Shown here: in pieces, positions 26,536 to 35,531 of the stretch
How positions within the stretch are numbered: position 1 is the first letter of the stretch
Layout: every line of letters starts with the position of its first letter
Source of the DNA: Bacteroidota bacterium
GTDB taxonomy: Bacteria > Bacteroidota > Ignavibacteria > UBA10030 > SZUA-254
Direction of reading: 5' to 3'
DNA length: 64,000 bases
Assembly (NCBI GenBank): GCA_020056225.1
Contig: JAGVIE010000002.1
Coordinates: 32,846-96,845 of the forward strand
The notes under the pieces: model-generated
Told to the model about the DNA's origin: nothing
What the model saw: the letters and a program-made list of their open reading frames with translations, nothing else
The model's database searches: none
Position numbers and translations under genes: made by a program

Positions 26536-28242
26536 CTATTTTATACCCATCAACTCTCTCGCACTTTCCAGCCCGCTCTTTGTTACTTCCTCGCCGCTCA
26601 TCAGTTTAGCAACTTCTTCAACCCGTGCTTCGATAGCCAGCTTGCGGATCGTAGTGACGGCGCGTTGTTTGTCTTCCGTCTTTTCTACGACAAAATGTAT
26701 ATCAGCAAAACCTGCAATTTGCGGAAGATGCGTAATGGCAATGACTTGATGGAACTGCGATAGTTTTTTCAAACTTTGCCCGACTGCCTGAGCAATCCTG
26801 CCGCTAACGCCGACATCTATTTCATCGAAGATGAGAAGCGGCAATCTGTCGGATTTTGCAAGAATCATTTTCATCGCGAGCATGATGCGGGAGATTTCAC
26901 CACCCGATGCAACCTTTGCCAACGGCTTTGGGTCTTCTCCGACATTCGTTGAAATATGAAATTCCACAAAATCCATTCCCTCCGGCGTTGCCGTCAGGTA
27001 TTCTTTTCCGAGCTTGATAATAGCATCGTCTTTATTTTGCGCGGGAGATGTCGTGATAACAGTTTCAAATAGTGCGTTCGGAATCCCCAGTTCTCCCAAA
27101 GCCATTATGATCGATTTACCGGCTTTCTTTCCGACTTCATGGCGTTTGATTGAAAGCCGTTGGGCAATTTCGGAAACTATTTTCCGTTCCGCTTCGAAGC
27201 GCTTCACGAGCGACGAGATTTCGGTTTGGAAATTATTTGCTAGCTCAAATTCACGACCGATATTTTCTCTGAGTGTGATTACTGCTTCAAGCGAGCCGCC
27301 GTATTTCTTCTTGAGAAGTGCGATATTGCCGAGACGGTTCCGGATTCCTTCGAGCCGCTCTGGATTGAATTCTATTTTCGAATTATATTGCTGAATAAAT
27401 TTTGCCAGCTCATCTATAATGGCGGCGGCAGAGTTTGCCTCGTTCCTCGGTTCGCCGAATGACGTATCGATAGCGGCAAGATTCTCAAGTTCGTTCCTCG
27501 CCAGGATAATCCGGTCGTGAACCGCATTGTCACCTTCGTACAGCATCTGGTATAACCGCTCGGTCGCGCTGAAGAGTTTTTCGGCATTCTCTAAAATCCG
27601 CAGTTCATTTTCCAATTCATCTTCTTCACCTGCATGCGGACTTACGGCATCAATTTCTTTTATCTGGAATTCATACAATGACCGCCGCTCCATCAACTGT
27701 TGTTCTTTTGCTTTCAACTCTTTAAGTTCGTTGAGAATTTGGTGCGTCTTGTGGTATGCCCGACTGAATTCATTAACTAATCCTTCCAACCGCCCGTAAT
27801 CATCAAGCAAGTCGATGTGTGTTTCGGTTCTCAGTAAAGATTGATGCTCATGTTGGCCATGGAGATCGACGAGCAAATCGCCTGCTTCCTTCAATAATGA
27901 AGTCGTAACAGGTGAATCGTTTATGAATGAACGGCTTTGTCCTTTGATAGAAACTTCGCGTCGTACAATAAGTTCATCTGAAAAATCGATCTCATTTTTT
28001 TCCAAAAGCTTTTTTAATTTTTGATTTCCCGCAGTATCAAACAGACCCTCAACAACGGCTTTCTCCGCACCCTTCCTTACAGAATCGGTATCGGCGCGCT
28101 CACCAAGCACCAAACTCAGCGCATCAATGATGATTGACTTACCAGCACCCGTTTCACCGGTGATGATGTTCAGTCCGCGCTCGAATTCCACATTGAGTTC
28201 TTCGATGAGCGCATAGTTTTTTATTAATAGGGTTTTAAGCAT
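26536..28242 (-). CDS. recN: DNA repair protein RecN
   Basis: An SMC-like ATPase of normal length (568). Walker A is ITGETGAGKSIIIDAL near residues 27-42, the ABC signature region is KVASGGEISRIMLAMK, and Walker B is LPLLIFDEIDVGVSG. Two coiled-coil arms lie between. RecN acts at double-strand breaks. It stands between a peptidase gene and repeat-rich DNA. No LexA-type box was identified. Confidence 0.95.
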   Translation of the reverse strand: MLKTLLIKNYALIEELNVEFERGLNIITGETGAGKSIIIDALSLVLGERADTDSVRKGAEKAVVEGLFDTAGNQKLKKLLEKNEIDFSDELIVRREVSIKGQSRSFINDSPVTTSLLKEAGDLLVDLHGQHEHQSLLRTETHIDLLDDYGRLEGLVNEFSRAYHKTHQILNELKELKAKEQQLMERRSLYEFQIKEIDAVSPHAGEEDELENELRILENAEKLFSATERLYQMLYEGDNAVHDRIILARNELENLAAIDTSFGEPRNEANSAAAIIDELAKFIQQYNSKIEFNPERLEGIRNRLGNIALLKKKYGGSLEAVITLRENIGREFELANNFQTEISSLVKRFEAERKIVSEIAQRLSIKRHEVGKKAGKSIIMALGELGIPNALFETVITTSPAQNKDDAIIKLGKEYLTATPEGMDFVEFHISTNVGEDPKPLAKVASGGEISRIMLAMKMILAKSDRLPLLIFDEIDVGVSGRIAQAVGQSLKKLSQFHQVIAITHLPQIAGFADIHFVVEKTEDKQRAVTTIRKLAIEARVEEVAKLMSGEEVTKSGLESARELMGIK

Positions 28243-28436
28243 AGAATACGATTGTTATGTCCGACCCGCAGTCGGATGACTTAGCTGAATCATGAAATCC
28301 ATCTACGAGATGGACTCTACACTGTATTAATTGTTATCAATTTAATGAATTTTCTTGAAAATTCAAGAAAGTAGTAAGGTTGATTTTCTAAAGATTTTTG
28401 GTATATTTCTACACGTTTGAAATGCAGAAAACCTGA

Positions 28437-28535
28437 TAGCCGCAAGTCTTCAGCTTGCGTGCAGAGATGCCATGAACGCAGAATTTAAGTCTGTCGACGA
28501 CTCGACTAGTCGAATAGCATCCATTGACTAAAAAA
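28437..28535. repeat. GTAGCC-type palindromic element, left copy
   Basis: Starts TAGCCGCAAGTCTTCAGC at 28437 and continues TTGCGTGCAGAGATGCCATG and AACGCAGA. The same series occurs at 29366-29410. Its right end (AAGTCTGTCGACGACTCGAC) is rearranged compared with the second copy. GCAAG...CTTGC forms the first hairpin. The remaining 28243-28602 gap is otherwise AT-rich with no gene. Confidence 0.65.
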
Positions 28536-28602
28536 ATAAATTATCTTGAAAAACTACATTAACATAATCTATATAAAATAAAAATAGGAGGATAAAAACA
28601 TT

Positions 28603-29340
28603 ATGGCCATCCGAATAAATTCTGCTTATAGAGTAATGAAAATTATGGAGAGTGCTTCGAAATTAGTCAGCGAACCGACAATCGAGGTATGGCAAAAAAT
28701 ACTTAACATTTCTAATGATGATGAGCTTTCATCCGCATATAAGGTCCTCGAAAAATTAAACCTACTCAGGGCTGAGATAATTGCAATTTCGGAGGGCATG
28801 AAGCGTGTAAATATTGATACCAATACTTATGAACGCGCGATCAAGAGTGTTGAGGGAGTACTGCGTCCACAGATATTATACCAAAACTGGGCTAATATTC
28901 GCGGAGCCCTTTCTCATGATGTATTAAACTTATTAAATATATGCTCACAACTATTACCTGACGAAGAAGAAATGATCTCAGAGGATGATCTTAATACTAT
29001 CAAGAGTGGGATCGAAAATTTCCGAAATTCTCTTTCAAAGAGTGAATATTCATCCGACGTAAAGGTGTTTGTAGTCAACCAGCTAAAGCTTATTGAGGAA
29101 GCTTTAAGTAATTATCATATAATAGGAGTAAAAGCGTTTAGTACTGCTTACTATAAAGCCTACGTAGACCTTATTAAAGACGCTTCAAAATTACAAAACG
29201 ATGACGGCAAAAGAGCAATTGATAAGATTAAAGGCGTATGGAAAAAAATTGTTGAGACCTCTGATAAAGCCAATAAGTATCAACATCTTTTATCAAATGG
29301 TATTAAATTACTCGAAATGGGAAAAGATATCTTCATTTGA
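28603..29340 (+). CDS. Orphan helical protein
   Basis: I do not recognise this family. The 245-residue protein is almost entirely helical, with a low number of aromatics and no signal peptide or membrane segment. A central LSHDVLNLLNICSQLLPDEE and a C-terminal KIKGVWKKIVETSDKANK stand out. The ribosome site AGGAGG is strong, 11 bases upstream. It is bracketed by copies of the same GTAGCC-type repeat on both sides (28437 and 29365) and is on the opposite strand to both neighbours, as expected of an acquired single-gene insertion. The function is not predicted. Confidence 0.65.
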   Translation: MAIRINSAYRVMKIMESASKLVSEPTIEVWQKILNISNDDELSSAYKVLEKLNLLRAEIIAISEGMKRVNIDTNTYERAIKSVEGVLRPQILYQNWANIRGALSHDVLNLLNICSQLLPDEEEMISEDDLNTIKSGIENFRNSLSKSEYSSDVKVFVVNQLKLIEEALSNYHIIGVKAFSTAYYKAYVDLIKDASKLQNDDGKRAIDKIKGVWKKIVETSDKANKYQHLLSNGIKLLEMGKDIFI

Positions 29341-29364
29341 ACAATTTGATAGGTTTTCAATCTA

Positions 29365-29458
29365 GTAGCCACAAGCTTCAGCTTGCGTGCAAAGATACCA
29401 CGAACGCAGACATTCCGCCACAGGCGGATGAGCCTCTGGCTCAAAAGTCTGCGGCTAC
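29365..29458. repeat. GTAGCC-type palindromic element, right copy
   Basis: The termini are inverted: GTAGCCACAAGC at 29365 and GTCTGCGGCTAC at 29447-29458. Inside are AAGCTTCAGCTT, TCCGCCACAGGCGGA and AGCCTCTGGCT, each a small palindrome. The outer end supplies the TAG stop codon (29455-29457) of the adjacent menaquinone gene. A related tip (CGCAGAC-ataaa-GTCTGCG) is at 62875-62893. Confidence 0.75.
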
Positions 29459-30213
29459 AGCTCAAAAAACTTTATATCCGGCAAATCTTTAAGGATGCCG
29501 TGATAGTACGCCATCCTGAAAAATTCGGTGAGATATGACGAAGCATTATCATCAAGATCGTAGCTGAATTGCAATAAGGGAAATTGCGATTCAACCGCTG
29601 AATCTTCATTCAACATTGCAGCGCCTTTTTTGCCCATTTCGATAAGCGATTTTATTTCTTCCTTTATCAACGCATCTTCACGCGCGACCCAAATCCCGTG
29701 GACATACGGTAAATCCGTAATATCCATCCACTCATCGACGAGATCCATTTTATTTGTTCTATCTTTCAGATTAAACGCTTCATCTCCGACAGCCAAAAAA
29801 GCATCTGCTTGCTGAAGTCCGGCTTCTACACCTTGTATGATAGGAATGATTTTTGGTTTTATATCGAATTTCTCAGATAGCACAATACTGGCAAGTACAA
29901 TTTCCGAAACGTTTTCCGGATGAACTGCAATAGTATTAATCCGGGCTAAATTCTCATTAAAGAAAAGCATAATCGCGCCGCTCTCACCTTCCGAGACTGC
30001 ACCAACCTCCGGCACGATACGGTACATTGAATAATCTTTAGCATAATCTATCGGAGACAAGAAAGCTCCGTCAAGATTTTTTTGACGGAGCTTTATCGCA
30101 AGTTGTGCGGATGAGTCTTCAACAGCTAAGAACAGCGGATGCTCTCGCCCCTTGAAGCCGCTGAACAACGGCTGCGCATAGAGATGCGAGATAACCCCAA
30201 TACGTTTTGCCAC
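29455..30213 (-). CDS. mqnA: Chorismate dehydratase-like protein MqnA
   Basis: A 252-residue protein of the MqnA/MqnD periplasmic-binding-protein-like family. Motifs include LDGAFLSPIDYAKD, IAVHPENVSEIVLA, AFLAVGDEAFNL and LPYVHGIWVARED, which match MqnA members. MqnA performs the first step of the futalosine menaquinone pathway. The N-terminus (RIGVISHLYAQPLFSGF) is atypical but fits. It ends inside the tip of a dispersed repeat. It lies just downstream of rplS (five bases), probably at the end of that operon. No other mqn gene is in the window. Confidence 0.7.
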   Translation of the reverse strand: MAKRIGVISHLYAQPLFSGFKGREHPLFLAVEDSSAQLAIKLRQKNLDGAFLSPIDYAKDYSMYRIVPEVGAVSEGESGAIMLFFNENLARINTIAVHPENVSEIVLASIVLSEKFDIKPKIIPIIQGVEAGLQQADAFLAVGDEAFNLKDRTNKMDLVDEWMDITDLPYVHGIWVAREDALIKEEIKSLIEMGKKGAAMLNEDSAVESQFPLLQFSYDLDDNASSYLTEFFRMAYYHGILKDLPDIKFFEL

Positions 30214-30218
30214 AAAAT

Positions 30219-30563
30219 TTAGTCGCCCGATGTTTTCTGGCGGATTTGTTTCGCGGCAAGCTCGCGCAGATAGTACATCTTTGATCGGCGTACATTGCCT
30301 TCTTTCATTATATCGATCTTCGCAACTCGCGGTGAATGTAGCGGGAATATACGCTCAACCCCGACACCGTTAGAAATCTTACGCACAGTGAACGTAGCGC
30401 GCAATCCATCGCCGTGCCGTCCGATGACCACACCCTGAAATTGCTGGATGCGCTCTTTGTCACCTTCGATAACGCGAACATGAACGTTAATCGTATCGCC
30501 TGCGCGAAATTGCGGAAGATCGGTCTTCATCTGTGTTGCTTCGACCAGCTTCATTTTTTCCAT
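30219..30563 (-). CDS. rplS: Ribosomal protein L19
   Basis: 114 residues with the L19 signature: [52 protein letters not shown], and the C-terminal [17 protein letters not shown]. It is the last of the standard trmD-rplS pair and follows trmD by 18 bases. Part of the 50S subunit. Confidence 0.97.
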   Translation of the reverse strand: MEKMKLVEATQMKTDLPQFRAGDTINVHVRVIEGDKERIQQFQGVVIGRHGDGLRATFTVRKISNGVGVERIFPLHSPRVAKIDIMKEGNVRRSKMYYLRELAAKQIRQKTSGD

Positions 30564-30581
30564 TATAGTTTTTCCTTATTA

Positions 30582-31256
30582 TTATGATATCAGATTCTTA
30601 CGACGAACACGTGTACGCTCTAATCGTTCTTCGCGCCGCCAACGTTCTATTTTTTTATGATCACCGGAGAGTAGCACTTCCGGTACTTTCAATCCCGTAT
30701 ATTCTGCCGGCTTCGTGTAGTACGGGCAATCGAGCAAACCATCTTGAAATGAATCGGTCAGCATCGATTCGCTGTCGCCCAAAACTCCGGGAAGCAGTCT
30801 TATAAGTGCATCCACGACGATAAGTGCGGCAAGCTCGCCGCCGGTCAGAACATAATCACCTATCGATATTTCCTTTGTTACAAGTTTCTGACGGACACGC
30901 TCGTCTATTCCCTTATAGTGTCCGCACAACAATATTAAATTCTTATTCAGTGACAGTTGATTGGCAGTCTTTTGATTAAAAAGATCGCCGTCAGCAGTCA
31001 GGTAAATCACTTCATCGTATGTTCGCTTTTGTTGAAGCGATTCTATACACTCGAAGATCGGTTCGGGTTTCAGGATCATTCCCGCGCCGCCGCCGTACGG
31101 CGTGTCGTCAATCGTCTTGTGTTTATCGTGAGCATACTTTCTCAAATCGTGCGCACGGATTGAAACTAATTTCTTCTTCTTTGCCTGCCGGATAATACTT
31201 TCGTTAAGCGGACTGCGGAGCAACTTTGGAAATCCGGTAATAATATCTATGCGCAT
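30582..31256 (-). CDS. trmD: tRNA (guanine-N1)-methyltransferase TrmD
   Basis: 224 residues, normal length. It has the SPOUT trefoil-knot features: [32 protein letters not shown], and [20 protein letters not shown]. The C-terminal [18 protein letters not shown] matches. It modifies G37 in tRNAs. It follows rimM by six bases in the usual order. Confidence 0.97.
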   Translation of the reverse strand: MRIDIITGFPKLLRSPLNESIIRQAKKKKLVSIRAHDLRKYAHDKHKTIDDTPYGGGAGMILKPEPIFECIESLQQKRTYDEVIYLTADGDLFNQKTANQLSLNKNLILLCGHYKGIDERVRQKLVTKEISIGDYVLTGGELAALIVVDALIRLLPGVLGDSESMLTDSFQDGLLDCPYYTKPAEYTGLKVPEVLLSGDHKKIERWRREERLERTRVRRKNLIS

Positions 31257-31262
31257 ATCCGA

Positions 31263-31772
31263 CTACTCTTCTATCAATCCTTCGATTACCGTTACGATAA
31301 TCTTATGTTTTCCCGTGTCAACAACCTTTATAAAATCTTTTACCGCGGGAATCAAAAATTGTTTTCCATCCTTTTCAACAACCCATACATCCTGTGCGGG
31401 TAATTTATAAACATCGGCTAATTTACCGATATAATTATCAGTCTCCGACCAGACTTCATACCCGATAATATCGTGTATAAAATACGATCCTTTTGGCGGA
31501 AACGCTACATTCTGCTCATCGACATAAAGGAATTTACCAGCGTTTTTTTCAGCCGATGTTCTGTCATTCACATCCTGCAATTTCACTAAAGCCGGATTTC
31601 TATTGAAGACAATTTCTTCGATGACAGCCGGGACAGCAGTGTTTTCCGAAATTCCGATAAATATATTCCGCAGTTTGTTCAACCGCGGTGCTGAATGCGT
31701 GAGCAATTGAACTTTAACGAATCCTTTGATGCCAAAGCATCCGACAATTTTTGCTACAGCGAAGAGGTTCAC
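31263..31772 (-). CDS. rimM: 16S rRNA processing protein RimM
   Basis: 169 residues with the RimM N-terminal domain (AKIVGCFGIKGFVKVQLLTH) and the PRC-barrel C-terminal domain (YFIHDIIGYEVWSETDNYIG, then DVWVVEKDGKQFLIPAVKDF). It binds S19 and helps 30S maturation. It follows khpA by 83 bases. Confidence 0.95.
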   Translation of the reverse strand: MNLFAVAKIVGCFGIKGFVKVQLLTHSAPRLNKLRNIFIGISENTAVPAVIEEIVFNRNPALVKLQDVNDRTSAEKNAGKFLYVDEQNVAFPPKGSYFIHDIIGYEVWSETDNYIGKLADVYKLPAQDVWVVEKDGKQFLIPAVKDFIKVVDTGKHKIIVTVIEGLIEE

Positions 31773-31855
31773 TATTCTAACAGTGCAAAAGGAATATCTA
31801 AATTATTACTTCTCTTCGACAGCAGGTCAATAATATTTTATCTGTCGAAGCTCAG

Positions 31856-32086
31856 CTAATCAATTACTTCGAGGGAAACTTTCTTTCCCATTTTCTTGCC
31901 GACTGCAGCAACCAGTGTACGCAACGCAAAAGCTGTTCTACCTCTCTTGCCGATAACCTTACCTATATCAGGCTGCGCAACTTTCAATTTCAGGATGAGT
32001 TTATCATCCCTTTTTTCTTCATCGATAACCACTAAATCGGGTTGATCGACAAGCTGCTTGGCGATGTATTCGACGAAATCTTTCAT
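31856..32086 (-). CDS. khpA: KH-domain RNA-binding protein KhpA
   Basis: A 76-residue protein with a single KH motif: DIGKVIGKRGRTAFALRTLV contains the GxxG loop (GKRG). It sits between rpsP and rimM as is usual in many bacteria. It probably acts with ribosome maturation or small RNAs. The stop is TAA-type, and upstream ribosome site AGGACG is present. Confidence 0.93.
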   Translation of the reverse strand: MKDFVEYIAKQLVDQPDLVVIDEEKRDDKLILKLKVAQPDIGKVIGKRGRTAFALRTLVAAVGKKMGKKVSLEVID

Positions 32087-32227
32087 GCGTCCTCCATTCG
32101 TACGTTAACACCATCGAATCTCTACGAAGCATCACTAAAATTCGCAATCGTATCTGTGAGATTCCCCATGCCGTCAATTGCGGAATGGTTGCAGTTATGA
32201 GTTAGCGAATAACTATTATTATTCTAT

Positions 32228-32677
32228 TTACGATACCTGTTCGGCAGTAGCTTCAACCGGAGCGGGAGTTGTTGGCACCGGCGTCGCTTCAGCTGTCCGC
32301 TTTTTCTTTTTCGCGGCTTTCCGGCGAGCTTTTCGCTCTACTTCACGACCCAATTTTTCAACCTGCAGCCCCTGCCATTTTTCAAGTTCTGCCGTTATAG
32401 TGGCTTCATCAGAACCTTTCTTCACCAATCTCCATTTCAGCCATAAACCCTTGCGCTGCAGAAGACTGCGTACTGTATCAGTCGGCTGTGCACCATTCTT
32501 CAACCACGTGAAGAGGCGCGCCTCATTGCATGTGATTCCGATAGGGTTTAGCAATGGATTATATTGCCCGATGGCTTCGATGAACTTACCACTGCGTGCT
32601 GCGCGAGAATCGGCAGCCACAATTTTATAGATCGGCTGCTTCTTCTTCCCAATCCGCCGCAATCTTAATTTTACCAA
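32228..32677 (-). CDS. rpsP: Ribosomal protein S16, with long C-terminal tail
   Basis: The N-terminal ~85 residues are the S16 domain (KLRLRRIGKKKQPIYKIVAA, then FIEAIGQYNPL). The remaining ~60 residues form an Ala/Lys-rich extension (KARRKAAKKKKRTAEATPV and beyond) that is common in Bacteroidota S16 and may contact rRNA. It is 42 bases downstream of ffh. Confidence 0.96.
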   Translation of the reverse strand: MVKLRLRRIGKKKQPIYKIVAADSRAARSGKFIEAIGQYNPLLNPIGITCNEARLFTWLKNGAQPTDTVRSLLQRKGLWLKWRLVKKGSDEATITAELEKWQGLQVEKLGREVERKARRKAAKKKKRTAEATPVPTTPAPVEATAEQVS

Positions 32678-32719
32678 TGTTACTACTCCTTTATTAGATA
32701 TTATTTACTTTTAGATTTC

Positions 32720-34045
32720 TTAGTTTGCTAATTTCATTCCCTGAAACATTCTTGGCATCTTGCCTTTGGAAAAAGTCTTCATCATCTTTTGCATTTCACC
32801 GAACTGCTTAAGCATCTTATTGACTTCCTGAATTGAAGTGCCGCTTCCAATCGCTATCCGGCGGCGGCGGGTGCCGTTAATGATCTGAGGTTTTACCCGT
32901 TCTTCTTTCGTCATCGATTGGATGATCGCTTCTACACGGGTAAGCGCTTTATCATCAACCGCAGAATTCACCGGCAAACGATTCATACCGGGGATCATGC
33001 TAAGAAGCTGTTGTACCGAGCCCATCTTTTTTATTTCGTGCAGTTGATCTAAAAAATCCTCGAATGTAAACTGAGATTTACGTAATTTTTCCTCAAGTTT
33101 CTGAACTTTCTGTTCGTCGTATTGAGTCTGAGCTTTTTCAACGAAAGTGACGATATCGCCCATACCTAATATTCTTGTAGCCATCCTGTCGGGATGAAAC
33201 ACTTCAAGCGCATCGAGCTTTTCGCCGATGCCGACAAACTTGATAGGTTTGTTGACCACTGACCGAATTGAGATTGCCGCGCCGCCGCGCGTGTCGCCGT
33301 CGAGCTTTGTTAGAACAACGCCATCAAAATCCAGCTTGTCGTGAAATGCTTTCGCGGTATTCACCGCATCCTGACCCGTCATTGAATCGACAACGAAGAG
33401 AATTTCATTCGGTGTAACTTTCTCTTTGATGGTTTCTACTTCCCGCATCATTTCTTCATCGATATGCAGACGACCAGCAGTATCGATTATGACGACATCT
33501 CTAACAGCTTTTCGCACTTTCTCAATCGATCCATGAGCAATTTCTATCGCACTCTTGCCGCGTTCGGCTATCACCGGAACCTGAATCTGTTTCCCCAACA
33601 TCTCCAGTTGATCGATTGCCGCCGGTCGATGAACATCTGCCGCAACAAGTATCGGGAATTTTCCTTTACTCTTTAAATAATAAGCAAGCTTCGCGCAAAA
33701 TGTTGTTTTACCAGATCCTTGCAAACCTGCAACCATGATTACGGTTGGGGGCAGCGGTGAATATTTTATCTCTGCTTGCGTGGAACCCATTAACTTCACA
33801 AGCTCATCGAAGATAATTTTAACGATAAGCTGACCCGGGGTTAGGCTTGTTAAAACTTCCTGGCCAACGGATCGCTTCTGAACATCATCAATAAACTGTT
33901 TGACAACCTTGTAATTCACATCGGCATCGAGTAAAACACGACGAACTTCGCGAAGCGATTCGCTGATGTTCGCTTCGGTGATCTTTCCCTGACCACGAAG
34001 TTTCTTGAATACCGTTTCTAATTTTTGGGTTAAGTCTTCAAACAT
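32720..34045 (-). CDS. ffh: Signal recognition particle GTPase Ffh
   Basis: 441 residues: N domain, G domain with VAGLQGSGKTTFCAKL (near 105), DTAGRLHID, TKLDGDTRGGAA and FVGIGEKLDALE, and the methionine-rich M domain (MNRLPVNSAVDD..., GSGTSIQEVNKMLKQF, MQKMMKTFSKGKMPRMF). It binds 4.5S RNA and targets membrane proteins. It is the first gene of the ffh-rpsP-khpA-rimM-trmD-rplS series. Confidence 0.97.
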   Translation of the reverse strand: MFEDLTQKLETVFKKLRGQGKITEANISESLREVRRVLLDADVNYKVVKQFIDDVQKRSVGQEVLTSLTPGQLIVKIIFDELVKLMGSTQAEIKYSPLPPTVIMVAGLQGSGKTTFCAKLAYYLKSKGKFPILVAADVHRPAAIDQLEMLGKQIQVPVIAERGKSAIEIAHGSIEKVRKAVRDVVIIDTAGRLHIDEEMMREVETIKEKVTPNEILFVVDSMTGQDAVNTAKAFHDKLDFDGVVLTKLDGDTRGGAAISIRSVVNKPIKFVGIGEKLDALEVFHPDRMATRILGMGDIVTFVEKAQTQYDEQKVQKLEEKLRKSQFTFEDFLDQLHEIKKMGSVQQLLSMIPGMNRLPVNSAVDDKALTRVEAIIQSMTKEERVKPQIINGTRRRRIAIGSGTSIQEVNKMLKQFGEMQKMMKTFSKGKMPRMFQGMKLAN

Positions 34046-34170
34046 TATAATGAAAGATAGTAAAAAACTGCAAGAACGAGATAAAAAACGCCATCCCGCC
34101 CAAATTCAACAATTGCGGGATCGGCGTAATATTTTAAAAACGATATAAATTTAACGAAAAAATAGGATGG

Positions 34171-34260
34171 AAGCAAGGAGAACCAATATCTATCCCCAGG
34201 TGCAATCCGTTCTCCTGAACTTGCATGATCCTGTGGTACTGTCCGCACCCAACAGCCAAA
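34171..34260. other. Intergenic structured segment upstream of ffh, possible RNA
   Basis: The gap 34046-34309 holds no convincing gene. It contains nested inverted repeats: GGAGAAC (34177-34183) with GTTCTCC (34209-34215), and AGGTGCAA (34198-34205) with TTGCATGATCCT (34221-34232). This could be a structured RNA or leader. It does not contain the conserved GGAAGGAAGCAGCC core of SRP RNA on either strand, so it is not ffs. Low confidence. Confidence 0.3.
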
Positions 34261-34309
34261 ACATTTCAACTATATGACGAACAAAAATAATTCATCCGGA
34301 GGAAATAAA

Positions 34310-35074
34310 TTACCAGATCATATCCTCCCAATTCGCTGCCAACTGTGTTCGTCTGGCTAATGTGGCAATATCGAGTTTCTCTTGAATCGTTAATTCATCA
34401 GAGATTATATTGTGTAAATTTACCGGGTCGCAAACTTGCTTTTTAACAAAAATATCTTCCAGATAAAGGAAAATCTCCAGTATATTATCGCTCAGATTCC
34501 TTTTTTTTCGATTCGCCAGAACATCTAATATGGTTAACTCTAAATAGAATGATGGAAATATAACTCTATTAACATTGCGCCAGATTTTAATCGCTTGAAT
34601 TTCTTCAGTAAATCCCGAACCGCCAATTATTTCATTATGCAGAATGGTATTAGTTTTAATAGATGTCTTGTGTATATTACAATACAAATCGTGCATTCCA
34701 GAATTTGATATCAACCTTCTGGCAAGCAATATATCCATAAATATCCCTGAATGATTTACTCCGATCGATAAGTTGCGCTGAATGGGTCCAATTAATTTTG
34801 AATCGAGGTAAGAATAAAGATTCTCATACAGATCTTTCATGCCGTCGCAAGTATGCGCATCGAGCAAAATCAAAAGATCAATATCAGTCGAGCCTTCAAC
34901 ACCGGTTCCTTTTGCGTAAGATCCTGCAAAGGTAATATCTATCAATGTTTCGCCAGCCCAACCGCGCAGAGTTGGCATGAACTTTCGGGCGGTCTGATAT
35001 GCCTGCAAGTTTGCACCGGTTTCTTTCCGGTGTTTCGATATAATAGATTGTAGATATTGATCAGCTTTAGACAT
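34310..35074 (-). CDS. Orphan nucleotidyltransferase (OAS/CD-NTase-like)
   Basis: 254 residues of the Pol-beta nucleotidyltransferase fold: GSYAKGTGVEGSTDIDLLIL at residues 51-70 carries the GS and D-x-D motif (D64, D66), and a third acidic residue is D114 in SGIFMDILLAR. The downstream helix AIKIWRNVNRVIFPSFYLEL resembles the W/S/F-x-E-L motif of the OAS-type second domain in CD-NTases. The triad makes it catalytically plausible. CBASS-type genes usually sit beside effectors, but here the neighbours are a CoA-binding protein and ffh, so the nucleotide product and target are unknown. Confidence 0.6.
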   Translation of the reverse strand: MSKADQYLQSIISKHRKETGANLQAYQTARKFMPTLRGWAGETLIDITFAGSYAKGTGVEGSTDIDLLILLDAHTCDGMKDLYENLYSYLDSKLIGPIQRNLSIGVNHSGIFMDILLARRLISNSGMHDLYCNIHKTSIKTNTILHNEIIGGSGFTEEIQAIKIWRNVNRVIFPSFYLELTILDVLANRKKRNLSDNILEIFLYLEDIFVKKQVCDPVNLHNIISDELTIQEKLDIATLARRTQLAANWEDMIW

Positions 35075-35077
35075 TCG

Positions 35078-35530
35078 TTACTTTGGTAATTTCCCGATTA
35101 ATTTCCAGATGGAACGATGCAAACGATGGAAAAATGCTGTCGGCTCCGCAAACATCAATATACACTCACCTGCCACAACACTAATACCGTTCTCTTCACA
35201 AAACTCCACCGATATCTTCGATTGAGAACCCTGCTGCATCCACACACGCTTAATTCCTGCAGCAGCGGCATCCTGCACAACTTGCTCGGTTTGAGCAGGC
35301 GGGACAACGATAATCAAACCATCAACGGGTTCGGGTAAAGCTTTTAAACTCGGATAGCAGAGTTCTTCACCAATACGATCCGCCTTCGGATTAACAGGCA
35401 GGATTTTATACCCTTTTGCCGATAGCTCTCTGAATATTACATTACCGAATTTTTTATCGTTGCGGGATACACCCACTATGGCAAGGGTGCTCTGGGAAAG
35501 GAAGGTTTCTATTAAAGACTTACTTGTCAT
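35078..35530 (-). CDS. CoA-binding domain protein (YccU-like)
   Basis: 150 residues, a Rossmann-like CoA-binding protein: LAIVGVSRNDKKFGNVIFRE, ILPVNPKADRI, LPEPVDGLIIVVPPAQT, and WMQQGSQSKISVEFCEENGI. This family binds CoA and is otherwise uncharacterised. It lies three bases upstream of the nucleotidyltransferase and one base downstream of the methyltransferase gene, so the three are probably one operon. Confidence 0.85.
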   Translation of the reverse strand: MTSKSLIETFLSQSTLAIVGVSRNDKKFGNVIFRELSAKGYKILPVNPKADRIGEELCYPSLKALPEPVDGLIIVVPPAQTEQVVQDAAAAGIKRVWMQQGSQSKISVEFCEENGISVVAGECILMFAEPTAFFHRLHRSIWKLIGKLPK

Positions 35531-35531
35531 T

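Noticed and set aside
32178-32630. 150-codon frame opposite rpsP
   Set aside because: It is antisense to the conserved S16 gene, and its sequence reflects the Ala/Lys codons of S16.
34171-34260. SRP (4.5S) RNA
   Set aside because: The GGAAGGAAGCAGCC core that marks bacterial SRP RNA is missing on both strands.
34045-34269. 74-codon minus-strand frame upstream of ffh
   Set aside because: It runs across the inverted-repeat segment, has no recognisable domain and no ribosome site. I kept only a low-confidence structured segment.
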